Shown: piece after piece, positions 46,701 to 61,700 of the stretch | How the letters are laid out: every line of letters starts with the position of its first letter | How positions within the stretch are numbered: position 1 is the first letter of the stretch | DNA from: Beroe forskalii | Taxonomy: Eukaryota; Ctenophora; Nuda; Beroida; Beroidae | Length of the DNA: 64,000 bases | Direction: 5' to 3' | Assembly: GCA_011033025.1 (NCBI GenBank) | Contig: WFMF01000360.1 | Location: forward strand, 62,001-126,000 | Position numbers and translations under genes: made by a program | The notes under the pieces: model-generated | Told to the model about the DNA's origin: nothing | The model's input: only the letters and a program-made list of their open reading frames with translations | Database searches by the model: none

Positions 46701-49700
46701 ATAATGAATATGATGCATTGAAAATGGGAAAGTTAATATAAAGTTCCTCTCTTTTTTTAGAATGATCCCTTATATAATTGTAATTGAGTCTACCCAGAGA
46801 GAAGTGATGATTTCAAAGTATCAGTGAAATAGTATTTGTAGTTTCTACAGACAATAGCAATCTGTGTGTTTCAGACTATAGCAAGGACAAATATGTCAAT
46901 GGGAACCTCAAAATTGTTCATCAAAAGTTTTGAATTCCTCACTACAGCTCTCAGGAATTTGCCATGAAAAAGGAAAGAGACTATATAGAAACAAGGATTC
47001 TTTGGAACATTTGCATGTACAAAAACGACACACTCTAATATGAACGTTTCCTTCTGCAGAACCAATTCCGTTGAACTCAATAAATGACTTCCCTATATTA
47101 TGTCCCGTTATGCAAACATCAAATATTACAAAAAGCAAAAAAAGTCTCCCACATATTTATTTTATAATGCAGACATTATTTAACTTTTGATTGTTGCGAC
47201 TACTATACCAGGGCCAGCGATCTCTGACGAGTATTGTCCATCATATTTGATCCGAAAAGCATTTGGGATGACAAAGAACAACATTTACAAGTGCCCTGTA
47301 CGGCACAATGGTGTTGTAAGAAATATTTGAATATTAAATAGCTCATTAACTACAACCACGTAATTCAACATATCCATGGCATAAATAGGCAGAAAATTTT
47401 GTAGAATCTCACTTTCTAATAAATGAAAGCTCGTTATTTTTGATGCCGTTACCTTTATGATTTGAAAATCATATATTTTTCTCCGTGATTTTATCCTCAG
47501 CTAAAGGAAAATTCATTTTGGGATGAAATTCATAGCGTTCCTTGTCGTCTTAGTGGCAGCTGATAGCACTAACCTGACATTGACTGATGCCGAGGGGCGT
47601 GAAGATAAGGACATTCAAAACGCTGGTTTAGTGAAAGTGAAGGTGGAAGCCAATGTATGCCTCATTTGTGTTAATACGAGTGGCGACTACGAACATGTTG
47701 CACATATTCTCTGTAAAGAAATGGGCTATAAAGATGCGGTTGATTGGTTCGGATCGCCCGCACACTATCAAAAGTTTCCTCCAAACGCTAAATTAACTGC
47801 CAAAAAAAGGCTCAACTTTCTGAAGGACCTTCACTGCCCTTCATCAGCAACACGGTTTAACGAGTGCACCTACAAGATTTCAAAGGATTGGAATACATGT
47901 CCACACGGTGGTGTGTCTAAATTTGCATCTAACTTGGCAGTTGTGTGTCGACCTCACGACCCAGTGTGTAAATTTGTTCTCCACAACGGGGTTCTCAAGA
48001 ACAAGTGCCCGGGATTTCACGGCGTCGATGTGCTCAAATGTGGTTCGTCTGACGAGTACTACTCAGTTGTGGGACGCAATTATGTAACACGGAGATGCTC
48101 CAACGACCCATACAATTACCAGAGCTGTGGCATCAATCAGTTCACCAGAATAGTGAATCTTGGAGTGCTGTGCAGTGACACCCTCTGCAAAACGGTCATG
48201 GCGGACCCTGGAGAATGGAACTTCATCCAACTTTCAATCTACCAAATGCTCATCTGTGATGTTCAAACTGGATTGGTTTCGAATCCCGGAATCAATAATT
48301 CTGAAGTGTGTTTCGTACCTAATGTAACGGGAACTTGCCAAGAATTTGGTATCGGCAATATTGAAGATAATTCCGATCTCCAAATCAACTGTGACTTAGA
48401 ATGTCTGAGCTCCGAAAGCTGTATTGATGAAGCACAGTGCAATGGCTTTCAGTATGGTCTATTCTGTAACAAAGACGGGCAGCAGGTATACATCAAACCG
48501 TCAAGGATTTGCGATGGGAAAGAAGACGACTGCAGCGATCAAAGAGACGAAAGGATCTGTAAAAGACTCCGAAATTCACATATATATGAGAACGAAGTTA
48601 AAGATTACGAGGACATTTGCTATCATTCCAGCACATTACTTGATTCCATATTCAACTTCACACGCTGTGGACCTCTGGAAAAAGATCCTCACTCTAACTT
48701 AATTGAAACGTCATTCTGCATATATTTCAGGGACCAAACCAACTGTTCTGATCCTTGGCGGGGTGTGCTACGGTGCAAAATTGGAGGGTATCCCTCCACA
48801 GTTTCATCAGCTGTTCTGTGCAAGGACTTGCGGAAGTTCTGTGATGATGGTCTGGATGAGATGTGTGAAGTAGCATCACCCTCCTGCTACATTCACAAAC
48901 ATTTGATGTGCAATGGAGTGTCGGACTGTGAGGATGGCAGTGATGAATCGGAAAGCAGTTGCAAATATCTAATGGGAGCGAAATGCTACCGAAGGTACCG
49001 GCATGCCAGGGAGCTCGCAATACCTAATTACTGGTTAAACGATGGTATCCCAGATTGTATGTCTGGCGAAGACGAGTTGCAGGACATCTGGCCAACATGC
49101 CAAGTATTCGAGGAATTTCGGCGTGTCTCTGACAACACGTCGTGTCAGAATGTCTTCGTTTGCAGCAGAGATTCTCATGAATACGTGGAATTGGATCAGT
49201 TATGTGATGGAAAGGATGAATGTGATAGGGAAACCTCAGTCTGTCATGCCACCAGACTAACAGCCAGACCCTTTGTGTCACCGATTAGGTTGAAGCGAAA
49301 TGTTTACTTGATGCATTGTCTGCCTGGTCTTGAAACAACTCACCATTCTTTGTTCGAACCATGTATTCAGGAAACCTTCAGAAACCCCAATTTCCCAACA
49401 TTTGGAGTGCTACAGCCAACTCACAGAGTCCCCAGACATACGTTCAGATGTACACACTTTTTCGGAGAGCTCTATATTCATCTGAGTTGTACAGATAGAT
49501 GCTTAGAATCAGACGCTAAATGTTTATTGAAACCCCTGAAACCAACGAGTTGTCAAAAGAGTTCTTTTGAAAGGATTGTAACCTTGTCTGGTGATGGAAA
49601 TCTAACTTTTGTAACCAAACATAGAGAAGGATTCCAAAATGACCTATTTGAGTGCAGCAACATGAAGTGCATTAGCTATGACAAAGTTTGTGATATTGCT

Positions 49701-52700
49701 GATGATTGTGGGGATTATTCTGATGAGCATGGATGTGTCAACAATTTCCAGTGCTGGACAACTGAGCATTACATTAACAGAGATAAGAAATGTGATGGGG
49801 TATTCGACTGCAATGATTATTCTGATGAATGCAATGAGGAATGTAGCAGTTACATCCTATCTGGATGGCCACTGAAGATATTTTCTTGGACAATGGGTAT
49901 TTTAGCAACAGGATTCAATATTGTAGTCCTCTTCAGATTGGTAACTGATCCACCTTCAACAATTTCATTTGCTGCTGTGAATAAAATCTTCCGGATTATG
50001 ATTTCTACTGGAGATCTATTGACAGGCGTCTACTTGGTTACAATCTCAGCTTTTGATACAGTTGTAATTGGGAATCAGTACTGTAAAAGTCAGGTAGAGT
50101 GGTTGAGTAGTGAATCCTGTGCTGGATTGGGAGTCATTAGCACCTTTGGTGCTAACATATCGCTTCATTCAATGATGTGTCTGAGCATTGTCAGGGTCAG
50201 AAGCTTGAAAAGACTCGCAGGAGATGAGCTGCAAAAACACCAGAAAATAGCACTGACTTTCATCGTCAGTCTTGTGATCATTTTATCTGGTTTTCTAGCG
50301 TGCATTCCTTTGGCTGACAGTTTCAAGGACTTTTTCGTTAATGGACTGAGTTATAGTCGTGATTTGAACTTGTTCCTTGCTGCAGTGAGCAAACAAAGCC
50401 ACTTGAACGTTTTCAAGGCATATTATGGGAACAGTCTACGACAAGATTTGAGTTGGGACGAAATTGGAAGGTTATTGAATGACATGTTCACCACTAATTA
50501 TGGAGAAACCCGTAGCCAGAAAATACATTTCTATGGAAATGCAGGAGTTTGCTTGTTCAAGTATTTTGTGAAAAGAAATGACCCTCAATTCCTGTTCGTG
50601 TGGCTCAACCTGACTGTGAACTTAGTCAGTACCTGGATCATAGCACTTTGTTACATGATGATTTTCATGCTTGCCAACAAAACAAGTAAACGTGTCAGTG
50701 CCATGTCGGCTTCCAATAATGACGAAAATGCCAATGAAAGGAGAGCTGAAAGATTGCAGAAATCCATAACCAGAATCATCCTCACTGATTTGCTCTGTTG
50801 GGTTCCTTTCTTACTCATTTGTCTTCTCCATACTCTGGAATTTATCGATGCCACACCCTTTTATCCCATCTTCTCCATCATTGTGCTGCCAATCAATTCC
50901 GTGACTAATCCAGTCATATATGATAAATTTCTTCTTGAGAAGGCTAACGAACTTTCGGAATTTTTTATCAAAGGCTTTCGATATGCTAAGACTAAATTTT
51001 CTCCTCAGTTTCTCCTCAAGAAATGCAATGGCAAATAAACAATGACCTTTCGATAGTTTAGTATCACTTCGTTTGGCGTTCATTATATATTAGATCAGTT
51101 TGTACATCATTTTCTGAAAGAAAAGTGTATTTTGATGCAATTTCTGTTTGACTTAGCTTAACTTTATGCATCAATGAATCATTTTGATACTCAAATGTTG
51201 GAGAAAATTCTAGGAGGGGCCTAGCACCCCCATGGACTCGCCTCTGGTGTTCAAACTTTGAAGTATAAAATTGACTAGTATAGTAGTATAATAAGCCATG
51301 ATAATTGTGTATCGTGCGATCTGTAATTTCAGAGCGCCAAGGTATGCTGAACGCCTTGAATGATGATTTAGTCAATGGCATGGGAATAACTCGAAAACAC
51401 CTGAGATCCCTGAGAGATGTGGCCAAACGACACAAAGTCACAAGAAATAAGCATAATGAAAGGAATGGAATGAATAGGATTGAATTAAAATGAAGCATTG
51501 TAAAGGAATCCGTGAGGAATTCGGCCTGAATTGATAACCATAAGGAGCCTTGCCACAGGTCGCACCTAATTAACAAACGGTTAAGATTGGGAAACTTCTT
51601 ATTTTCAGAGTATAACAAAGTTAGACAAGAACACAGGATGGATTTTAAAAGCAAGGGGTAGAGTTGGTAAGTGAATGGTAAATAAAACAGCCATCTGCAG
51701 CGCCATAATAATAACAAAGTATCAGGCATTACATTTAGCAACGAACGGAAGTATCAAAGCACGAAGTTCAATACGTATGTAGACGAAATTGAAGGAACTA
51801 TGGTAGATACCTCAAAATTATTAACGCTTTATAGATTCATTGGTTCAGCAATATCTAGACGTATAGAACCCCTATTAAAGTTCCTTTTATATTTACATAT
51901 CTCAAGAAGTGTGGCCTGCTCGCTAGGCACAATTGAATGCTATAAAAACTCAACAGAGACGTGACTTCAATCCGCCTAATACTCGTTTCCTACCTCCATA
52001 AGGAGACATATTACAGGTTCCAGAAGACGACACACATGCGCATAACCTTGGGAATTTGAGATTCCGGCATTATGGCTGCTGCGATATTCATTTTATAGGT
52101 CGGAGGAAAAAGAGCCCGATAGAATTTAAGTGAAACAAGTGGAATTCTGGAAAAATTGCATCGCAAATGCAGACATATAACTGATGAAGCAAGATGACAA
52201 ACATGGTATTTGGAAACTTTCGCTCAAACGAACGGTTGTCAATGGTAGTTAAAAATACAACGCGGAATAAGTTTATATATCTGAGTAAACCACTCAACCA
52301 ATTTGATCCAAGGATGATTCGATGATTTCGTAACGATAACGATAACAACACGTCACAGTTTTTGATATTTAAACAGGCCCGGTACGAAACGAAACCACAC
52401 GACTTTTGTTATGAAAATTAATACTTGAATCCTCCGGATTACGACATTTGTAATTTCCTTTTCCTAAGTATTTAAAGGCTACAACAGCCTATCACGATGG
52501 TCATGTAATTTACGGAAATTCGAGAGAAGCTTGAAAACATGTCTCAATAATAATCACTGTGATGACCAGTAGTAGGGGAAAGATCGGAATGTAAAATTAT
52601 CGAAATATGTACCAAATGTCCGCAAATACCGCGAAACTGATTGAAAACTAGAAATATTGGTTTTAAAATAAAGTAATATATAATATTGTATTTATTAAAT

Positions 52701-55700
52701 ATTTCGTATGAAATAACCGCGCAACAATCTCCATGGAGTGATTGAATGTCATTTTATTAAAATTCATAGTATTGATCTTGATTTACTACACCTTTGTGAT
52801 ATGTAGAAATAACACGAGCTTTGCAATAAGTATCTTTATGAAGCAGTTTGATAATCATGAAATACATCAAAATGCGAGATTATTCGAGAGCATCAATCAA
52901 AATACTCGAGATTTTATGATGCAATGGTCTGTGATCTGACAGCAATGAATAACTAAAGTTCTGACAGTTTTGTAACGAAATTTGAGCATGAAAGTGGATG
53001 ATAGGTTATCATAAGCAGATATTTACCACATTTTGATAACTGTTCATGATCATTTGTCGCTAAACTCCCTCGCTCTAGCCCTCTTGATAAACACGCTAAG
53101 GTGACAATTCGTTACGTCAAGCCATTGTTCGATACAAACACTAAATTAGTTAATACCGACTAAATCATGTCTCTTGGTACATTGGACTTAATCTGTCTAC
53201 CAGATACAATAGATTGTTTCAACCACATTGAAACTGAACGAAATAAATCAGTAATACTGATTTTTAAAACCCCACACTCCCAGTATCCACTAAAAGCAAA
53301 TAAATCCTTGAGTTTAAAAAACCCATACTGCAAATATCCACTAAAAGTAAACAACATATCCTTGTGTTTGAAAACGCCACACTCACCGTGCACGAAGTCA
53401 GGGTCATCTTCCCATTCTGAGTCTGATTCAGCCTGTGCTTCTATGCTGTTGTAGGTCTCGATTGCCGTCATAAGGGTACTTTAATAAACATCTCTCTTTC
53501 TTAAAAAGGCTGGAGACGAAAATAATAGACGTTTAGGTGGTGGAAGAGGAAAAATTTCAACCGATCATTGCAAGTTCAATAAATAGTAAATGAAGGCCCT
53601 TGTTAAAGGATTTTGCACAATATATCAAACTAAAAATAAAAGTTTATAAAACAGTAAAACGTATGGCACAGGATCCTTTTTACGAATATTGAAAAAATAT
53701 CCAAAAATTAGCATGATAATTATCAGGTATTATCAAAGTACTAAGTACTTGAGACATATCCCAAAGGTCAATCAAGAAAAATAGTCGGCCAGCAATATTA
53801 CGTTTTTTGAATGTTTCAAACAGACAAGTGACGACTTTCAAGCGCCTACTTTTCTATTGAGAACCGTTAACAAGGTGCCAGGATATCGGCGGTAAAGGCG
53901 GACAAAAAAGGATTTTGTCCTTTTAATTAATGAAATTTGTGAAAATTTTGTGCTTCAATGGGACTTTATGCCAGTTCTGATATATGATACATATTAATTA
54001 ATATTTAATTTAGTAGCAACATTCATGATATCAAATTTTAAAAACCAAATTGTTAAAAATTCGAACTGAAATGTATTACCGACAAACAACACTACGGGAA
54101 AAGTGCATCACACCCGAAACATCGCTGACAGTAGGAATTAACTAATTATATGATTATCCCACGAAAGGGGGAAGGCATAGTCTACTATTTACATTTATAA
54201 GCTCGTAAGATATCTTACATCAAAATATCTGACGATTCTCAAAGAATTGCCGAAATTTGTGGAAATACCGAGGCCGAAATTGGAACAGCTATAAGACTTT
54301 AGCTGATACCATAATAATATGATGGATATACAACATACAATCTATACAACATACATTCTATACAACATATACGTGATACGTATCAGAAAGATCCAAGTCT
54401 TGGACATGTTTAATGTAATGCGTATTACGTGTTTTGACAGTATATTGGGTCACGATGATGCAATGAGAGTAAGACCTGTTCCAGACAGGAGCTCGAAGGG
54501 GCCATTGCTGGAGCTAAAGCCCCTAAAAATCCCTGTCTACAATGTCATTATAGGTCATATTGAGAATACAAACTTGAATCATAGAGAAAACAACTACAAG
54601 GAAATATCACATCATGTTTTCACGACTATGTATTGTCATTATTATCATCATTAACAAGCGAATGACCACCGAGAAAATAGCTAATTTCAGATTTCGATCA
54701 ATAAATCGATCAATGACCAGTGGCCCGAAGTGTACTACCGGATCATTTAAGATGCATTTAAGGCGGGATTATGAAGCGTCGGGTGCCTGATTATTGTCCA
54801 ATATACAACAAAAGACATTAGAGTAGGTAGACAACAGCCAAACAGGATATTTGCAAGTTGCCCGATCCATTATCACTTGGTCTGGGCCACTAATGACAAC
54901 ACAAAACACAGATGACCCTTTTATCAATCATAAAGTTCAGAAAATGTCGTAATGAAATTACTAAATTCGTAATCAAATTTATCATCCAAATCATTAGTAG
55001 ATTTGAGGATATACAACAAAAAGTACAGCTGTTTTGGAATGGATCAGGGATCAAGTATCAAGTTGGCGGATTTAAATGCTATCCAGGAAATTTGACATAG
55101 TGATTTCATCAATTTTCTGTTGGAAATCCTGTTAATGACGTCATTCTCAACCATCGGTAAGTTGTGCGCGGCTCAGTGCTTTTATGTTGCCATTTTAGAG
55201 TGCACATTTAAATGTGATTTTATTTTGGATGGATTTACCAATCCCTTTAAAAATTCATCTATCTCTCACTTAAAATGATATTAAATTTCATGAATGGGTG
55301 AAATACATGTTATTTAACTTATCAATAACTTTAGAGCATTGAAGCATGTATCCTCTGACAGCCAATACAATGGTCCGTGGTTCAATCAACAACCAGGAAA
55401 GCTTACTGTTTTGAGCAAATAACAGAATTAAATATTCCATTCATAAGATTGCCACGTAGACGCATCAGATTTTTGACACAATTTAAAGGACAAAAGGGTA
55501 TTCTTGTGATGACTAGTAACCTTTCAATAGTACTTGTGTATTTGTGTCAAATTACGCTTTTATATAATGTTTTCAAGGCACAAGGCGATCGTTCCAAGGG
55601 ATTGAAATTTTGAATTATGGTACGAATTTTTCCAATTTGATTCGCAAGAATTCGCAAAAAAACAGAATTTCAAATTCACCATCAATATCATATCCAGAGT

Positions 55701-58700
55701 CCCCACAGGCAAATCCTAGAAGTTTTCGAGAAATTTTCCGTCGTGTAAAAGGCTGAAAAATGTAGAGAATAAAACATGTCCACTAACTTTAAAACTCTTT
55801 AATTACTCTCATTACTCATATTTAAAAGGAATATTACCTTACGTTTTAATGGACGAGTGCAACTGTGGAATAGTGCTATTATACGAGCTACGCAGGTGTT
55901 TAGATAATATATCCAGGTGCCGGGGTTTGGCTCACGTCCAATGAGTGTCCATGGTAACAGTCACGTGCTAAATAGGGAGTACACGTGATAAAATAGGGCG
56001 CATCACGTGATTCTCATTTAATCACGTGATCTGTATTTGATCCAAGGTCCCAGACCGTGAAATTGAGTGGTGCAATTAATTAGAGGGACTAGGATAATAC
56101 AGGATTTCATTTTGATAGCCGATGGTCTGAACTGGAATAATCTGGTAATGGCGGTTGATCAGGAAGAATCATCAAAGTCAAGATATTGTAGTGTCCAATT
56201 CCAATTTCAAAATTCAAAGGTGTCGCTAGCTCAAGAGAGTACAAGGCTTAGTTGTTGGCTTTTTAGGACTCAATATAAAACCCCTTGATGCAACAAATAA
56301 CGACAGCGAATAACGGATGATATGCAATCTAAACCATTTAAACTGGGCATCGCATTACTTCGCTCCCGGCCAATAAAGTGCACAATACGAACAATAAAAC
56401 ATTTAATATGTTCATGTAAGCTGCCAATTAACAGTTGCCTTCCTATCATGGCTGTAGTACCAGTCTGCATAATTTCATTATTCGCAGGGTGGTTATTCAG
56501 TGGGTTATCTTAGAGGTCATGAGTACCACTGTGCTGTTCATAAAATGTTACCATGAGACATATTCAGGAGCTTTGAAAATTACTGAGCCTGAACAGATTA
56601 ATAACGTTTCAAATTTTCGCCGCCGGAGAAAGTTTATTTCATAAACAGCGACAAGCTTCAAAATATCATTCGACCAAAAAATAAGCAAAGTTGAGGAAAT
56701 AATATAGATTTTGCAAGACGCTCAGTAGTTTGTAATGTATTGGTACCAATATAAATTTTGAGAAAATTCTGGATGAAGCCCTACTAATTTGTTATTTGCT
56801 GAAATATCTCCAACAGTTTTAATTTTGGCTACCTTTATTGCATCTAAACGAAACTGTTGACTGGATTGTCTGGGTGACGTCTGTGATGTTTGGAACTGAT
56901 AACAGAAATGACGGAAGTCAACACGACAAAAAATCCTGTCTGATGTGCAAAATAGGGGAAATTTCAACAGAGCATATTCTATACTATATAATTGACTTCC
57001 AACAGCATGCAAAAAATTATGATTTTATGATTTCTCACACTTCACGTTTTAAAATAGTGAAATCCCCATGCCTCTACCTCAATTAGTTCGCAAGTTATTG
57101 CGGTTTATAGATTTCAGCGCGATGACGTCACTTGGGCAGGACAGGTTGCCGCGCAGTGTTACAATACGTGTGAAATCTATGTGTTGGTGTGAATTCAAGG
57201 TGCTAAATCGGGTACAATTGTCGGGATTTTTATTTTTCAGACAATTAGGTTTTATATTGTATTTTCACCGTTCGCTATTTGTATCTCTTGCTATTTTTTC
57301 TAGCCATGATACGAATTGATATTGTCATATCTTAGGACGATCATAATAAACTTTTGAGTAATAAAAATACCTTTATCATCATTAGCAGCAGTTTATAGAT
57401 TTCCAAATAAACTACTTCGTCCATATGCAATATTACTGATACCAACTACTAAATTCGACTACTCTAATTTGGATACGGCGATATGGATTCAGAATTTGGT
57501 GCTTAGTGTTTACTTTATAATACTACTTTAGCTAAGAGCAGTTAGATAACCAATAGATCCAGTTTTAAAGCATATTAAAAATCTTTGTACGATAATACAG
57601 ACGCATTAATTAACAGCTTTGAAGCCAGTGTACTCGTGTTTCTCATCAGGATATTGCTGCCTGATATGCCGTACAACACAGGAGGGTACTATGTATCGAG
57701 TCATATGCACTGTAGAGTGACAATTTATCAGGAAAACAAAGAATTTATAGCACAAATCGCGATAGCCTCTATTGTCCACCTCTTTGCTCAAATATGATTT
57801 ACTACCTTTACTGTGTGTCAATCATAATAATTTCAATACGTCATTATCTCCGGGTTCTCTATCACATCAAGTTAAACTTTCGTCTCCGTAATACAATTTT
57901 TACCCTCTTTGTCCATAACACTATAGATAGAGTCAGTGATACGACAACAGTAGTCATCATCAGGCCCGTGGATAGCTTCACATCGTGAAAAGGAACACCA
58001 ATCCATCGGTAGACTGCCATCGTTGTTACTCTCACCAGTATCCAATGACAAATAGAAGGCTTCTCATCACAATCATGGTCACTAATTTCTCTATTTCTTG
58101 GTTCCAGGCTAGGATCACATAATCACATAGTACAGACAACTCGTCGATACAAAACGTGTACTGTTTTTCTCATGGCTGACTGAATTTGTTTCGTCTTCAA
58201 GTTCAACCTCACTGTAGAAAACAATATCAAACTTCCGCTAGAAAGCCGTGATTATTTGTTTCGTCCCATTCCTAATAATTTTCATGGACAGTCAATGCGC
58301 ACAATGCTAGAGCTAACTCAGAGGTATGCTTCAAGAAAACGGATGTAGAGGATAGAAGTGCAACAGCACACAAATTCTATTTGAGTATTAGGATGTATAA
58401 TCTATAACTTCAAGATTAAGAATTATTACCATACATTGGTGTCCAAAAAGAATCGTTTTAAAAACTCATTTGCAAGTATCGCAAGATTCAAGAATACATA
58501 TCTTTAGGCCCCCCCCCTCTTTACCAATTTTCTATCATAATTCGCAAATATTCATATTACTTCCAGTAGGTATATCCCTTTCTAATTTGTAATTCCCTAT
58601 TTTAATTTCATCGTGACAGATCGTGTAATTGATAGCATGGACTCAAGCAATTGCAAAGATCATGGAAGGGAGAGAAGCACATAATTTATGCGATTGAAAA

Positions 58701-61700
58701 TGCAGAAGTACATAAGAGGTATAGGTGAATACACTATATTTCACACAGCGCGCACAGCGTCAGCTGAGGTGAGCTGCCCGAGTGATGTAATCGCGCCAAA
58801 ACATATAGGTGCGATATCTCGCGATTGGGAGTAAGTAGAAACATGGGAATTTCACTAAAATTATTTTCGCAGTACTGGTTAGTAAATTAGATCATAAAAA
58901 GTGGTACTTTTTCTGGAGTGTACTACCCCTTTAAGTATTCTATAACAGAGCATTTTATTTAGAAGAGCGTCATTCTTTAAAAACCGTGAAGGTAAAAACA
59001 TGAATTTACCAGAAAATAGTAAAAAACATTTTTTATCTTAGTACTAAATCGCACAGATTGAACAGTTGAATATACATAACATGTCAGCATGCTGATGCTC
59101 AAAACGTGACGAACTTGTTTTTATTTTGGTCGGTATCAGGGATATGAAGGTTATCATGAATGAAAATGAACCTGATTGAATTTTAAAATGTTAACTTTCC
59201 TTTTTTAGAAGAGCAGGTCACATCATGCATAATTAAAAGCAAATTCCAAGCAACCAAAATACATTAAAATGTAATTTCAAACAACCAAAGTGAATTAAAA
59301 TCAAATTCTAAAAAATGGCATCGGCATCTGCGAAAAGTTAGCGCTGAGGACGGCTTGTAAGTCATGGGAAGATGTGCTGCGTTTTTCAAATAGCTTGGGA
59401 AAGATAGACAAAATAGGGTCCCCAAATAGGAACACTACGAATAAAATGAAAGATCAAAAATTGACGAACAGAAGAAATATTTTGACAATCATTATGCGAA
59501 AACTACATTATTATGCAGGACATGTAAGTTGTAACGACAAGCATATGATTGTAAATGTAAAACGAGTGACAAAACAAATGTAAAATCACTGTTTTTCACA
59601 ACGACTGATTACCAAGGTTACAAAACATCATAGAAAACACAAGGATGAACATGTCAGTTGTCTGTCACTCTGTCCTCCGGAGGAGGTTGATACTACGACT
59701 TGTCTCAGGTAGATTTCTGTTGAACTACGTTCGGTCGGCGTTGCTAACGAGGGAAAAGCATGTAAACTACAGTGTGATTATGATATTATTTGCATATAAA
59801 GCATATATTATATTCCTCGTCAAGTCGTCAGGTCTTGTTTAACTAAAGGAGTGCTTCTCACACCGAGTTTTTATTGCTGGACCAACTCTTTTATATTACT
59901 GGATTGAAAAGTCAATGTTACTGTATACTGATGTCTTATACAGCGAAATATTATTATATTATGTAAATTTTAATTCATGGATTGTTCTGCATAGAACTTA
60001 AAATAATGTGGGAAAGCAAGCATGTGTTTAGATTTTAGACCATGTACGTTACGTAACTAACGATTTCAAAAGTTTCGACTAAAATACTCCAAACGTTAAA
60101 GAGACTGGTTCCTGGTTAATAGCACAGACCTACAGAAAACCTAGCAAGAATATAACATAAAACGTTGAGTTTAAAACTTCCAAAGCGTGGGAATTGTGTT
60201 AGACGTGTCTTGAACTTGTATGGTACTCAGTGATAAGTGGAAGTCGCCTGAAGTCGGTTTTGAAAAGACGAGTTATAAACATCATCAATTAACCACTCTT
60301 ATTTCTGATTGTGACGTCACTTTCAACCGCCTAACATTGAAATACGCAGCGATAGGTCACATAGCATTAAAAACAGTTATAGACACAAACGATTACACTA
60401 TATTTGGTAGCAACAGAATATCACGCTCAGTCTTCATACAGTACAATACCTAGTGGGGCAATTTCATAACTTATCATACACTATAAGACAATTAATATGT
60501 GGAGCATGCTAAAATCAATTGGCGCGATTTGCCGCTATTAGAACTCGAAGCATCGGATGGTCGCATGAGGCTGATGACCATATTAGGAAATATATTGCTG
60601 TTCATATATGGCAAGAATTGTTCTTGTATCTGATAAACGAGTAGTAAGATGAGAAGTGAAAAGTCAGGGTGGGAGGGGTAAAATTCCCACAATCGTACAT
60701 TCATATGAAGGTTTGTGAAGAGTAGCGAAGTTACAGCGGCAGATTGAATGACCAACTTATCCCAGACCAGCAAAGTGAAATACCCCATTTCCCATTGTTA
60801 CCCATATGCGCATATTATACTTCTCTCCTTTGTTAATTTGGGTTTTGATGTACAGTACGCTAATTGAAAGAGTTATCACTGGTAGCCTTAATAAATAGGC
60901 TTTGTTTATCTATGTGGGTGTGTGTGTATAGTGAGGTTTCATTCCGACTTCATGGTTTTGGGACGGCGCAATGGCGCATAACACGAAGCGGCGCATTTTA
61001 TGTGACGGCGCATTTTATAGAAGCGGCGCTTTAAGTCAAGGCGGCGCTTGATCAAATGGTTGGTTGTAGGATTGTGCTCCAGAGTCCACACCAACACACG
61101 ATGTGGGGCACACGCGCGGCGATTCACGCTGGTTGAATGTTAAGTTGAAACCTGCATACGACAGAGCTAAAATATACCCGCCGTATTTGGAAATTTTCGG
61201 CAATTTCTCATCTTTATATGGTCATTGGTCAGCGCGCAACCATGACAACACTATATATTTACCGACGAAGTTCTCTACATCAGCGTTTTCCAGACACCGC
61301 ATCATCATCTCAGTGAGGTCGTCCACCTCCTTTTCCATGTCAGCTGGAGCCGTTTCCTTGGTTTCTTGGGCTGGCACTGGGAGGAGGGGGTGATTAGCAT
61401 TGACCATTAAGGGATTGGCTGCTGAAGTATAACAGCTTACCCACAGGTCCATTTATTAACATCGACCAATCAGATCGGTAAACTCTGATTGGCTGATGTT
61501 TTGAAGATGTCAGGGTCCTACGGGTAAGCCAGTACACAGTGTGAAAATAGATAACTCCAAAGTTAGTTGATAAAATACACGCTATACACCACACTCTTAA
61601 GTCAAAACAGACCGAATAACACTCCGTACATGCGTTGTCAACACTAGATTCCCGACATGGATCAAATAGAGTCATCCTCGTAAATTCCACACCTACCAGT

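Noticed and set aside
51064..51741. 225-codon minus-strand frame after the receptor gene
   Set aside because: No domain, signal or splice logic fits. A more protein-like stretch lies on the opposite strand, and the frame looks accidental in AT-rich DNA.
54319..54654. 111-codon plus-strand frame
   Set aside because: It begins in simple repeated TATACAACATA sequence and the rest matches no family.
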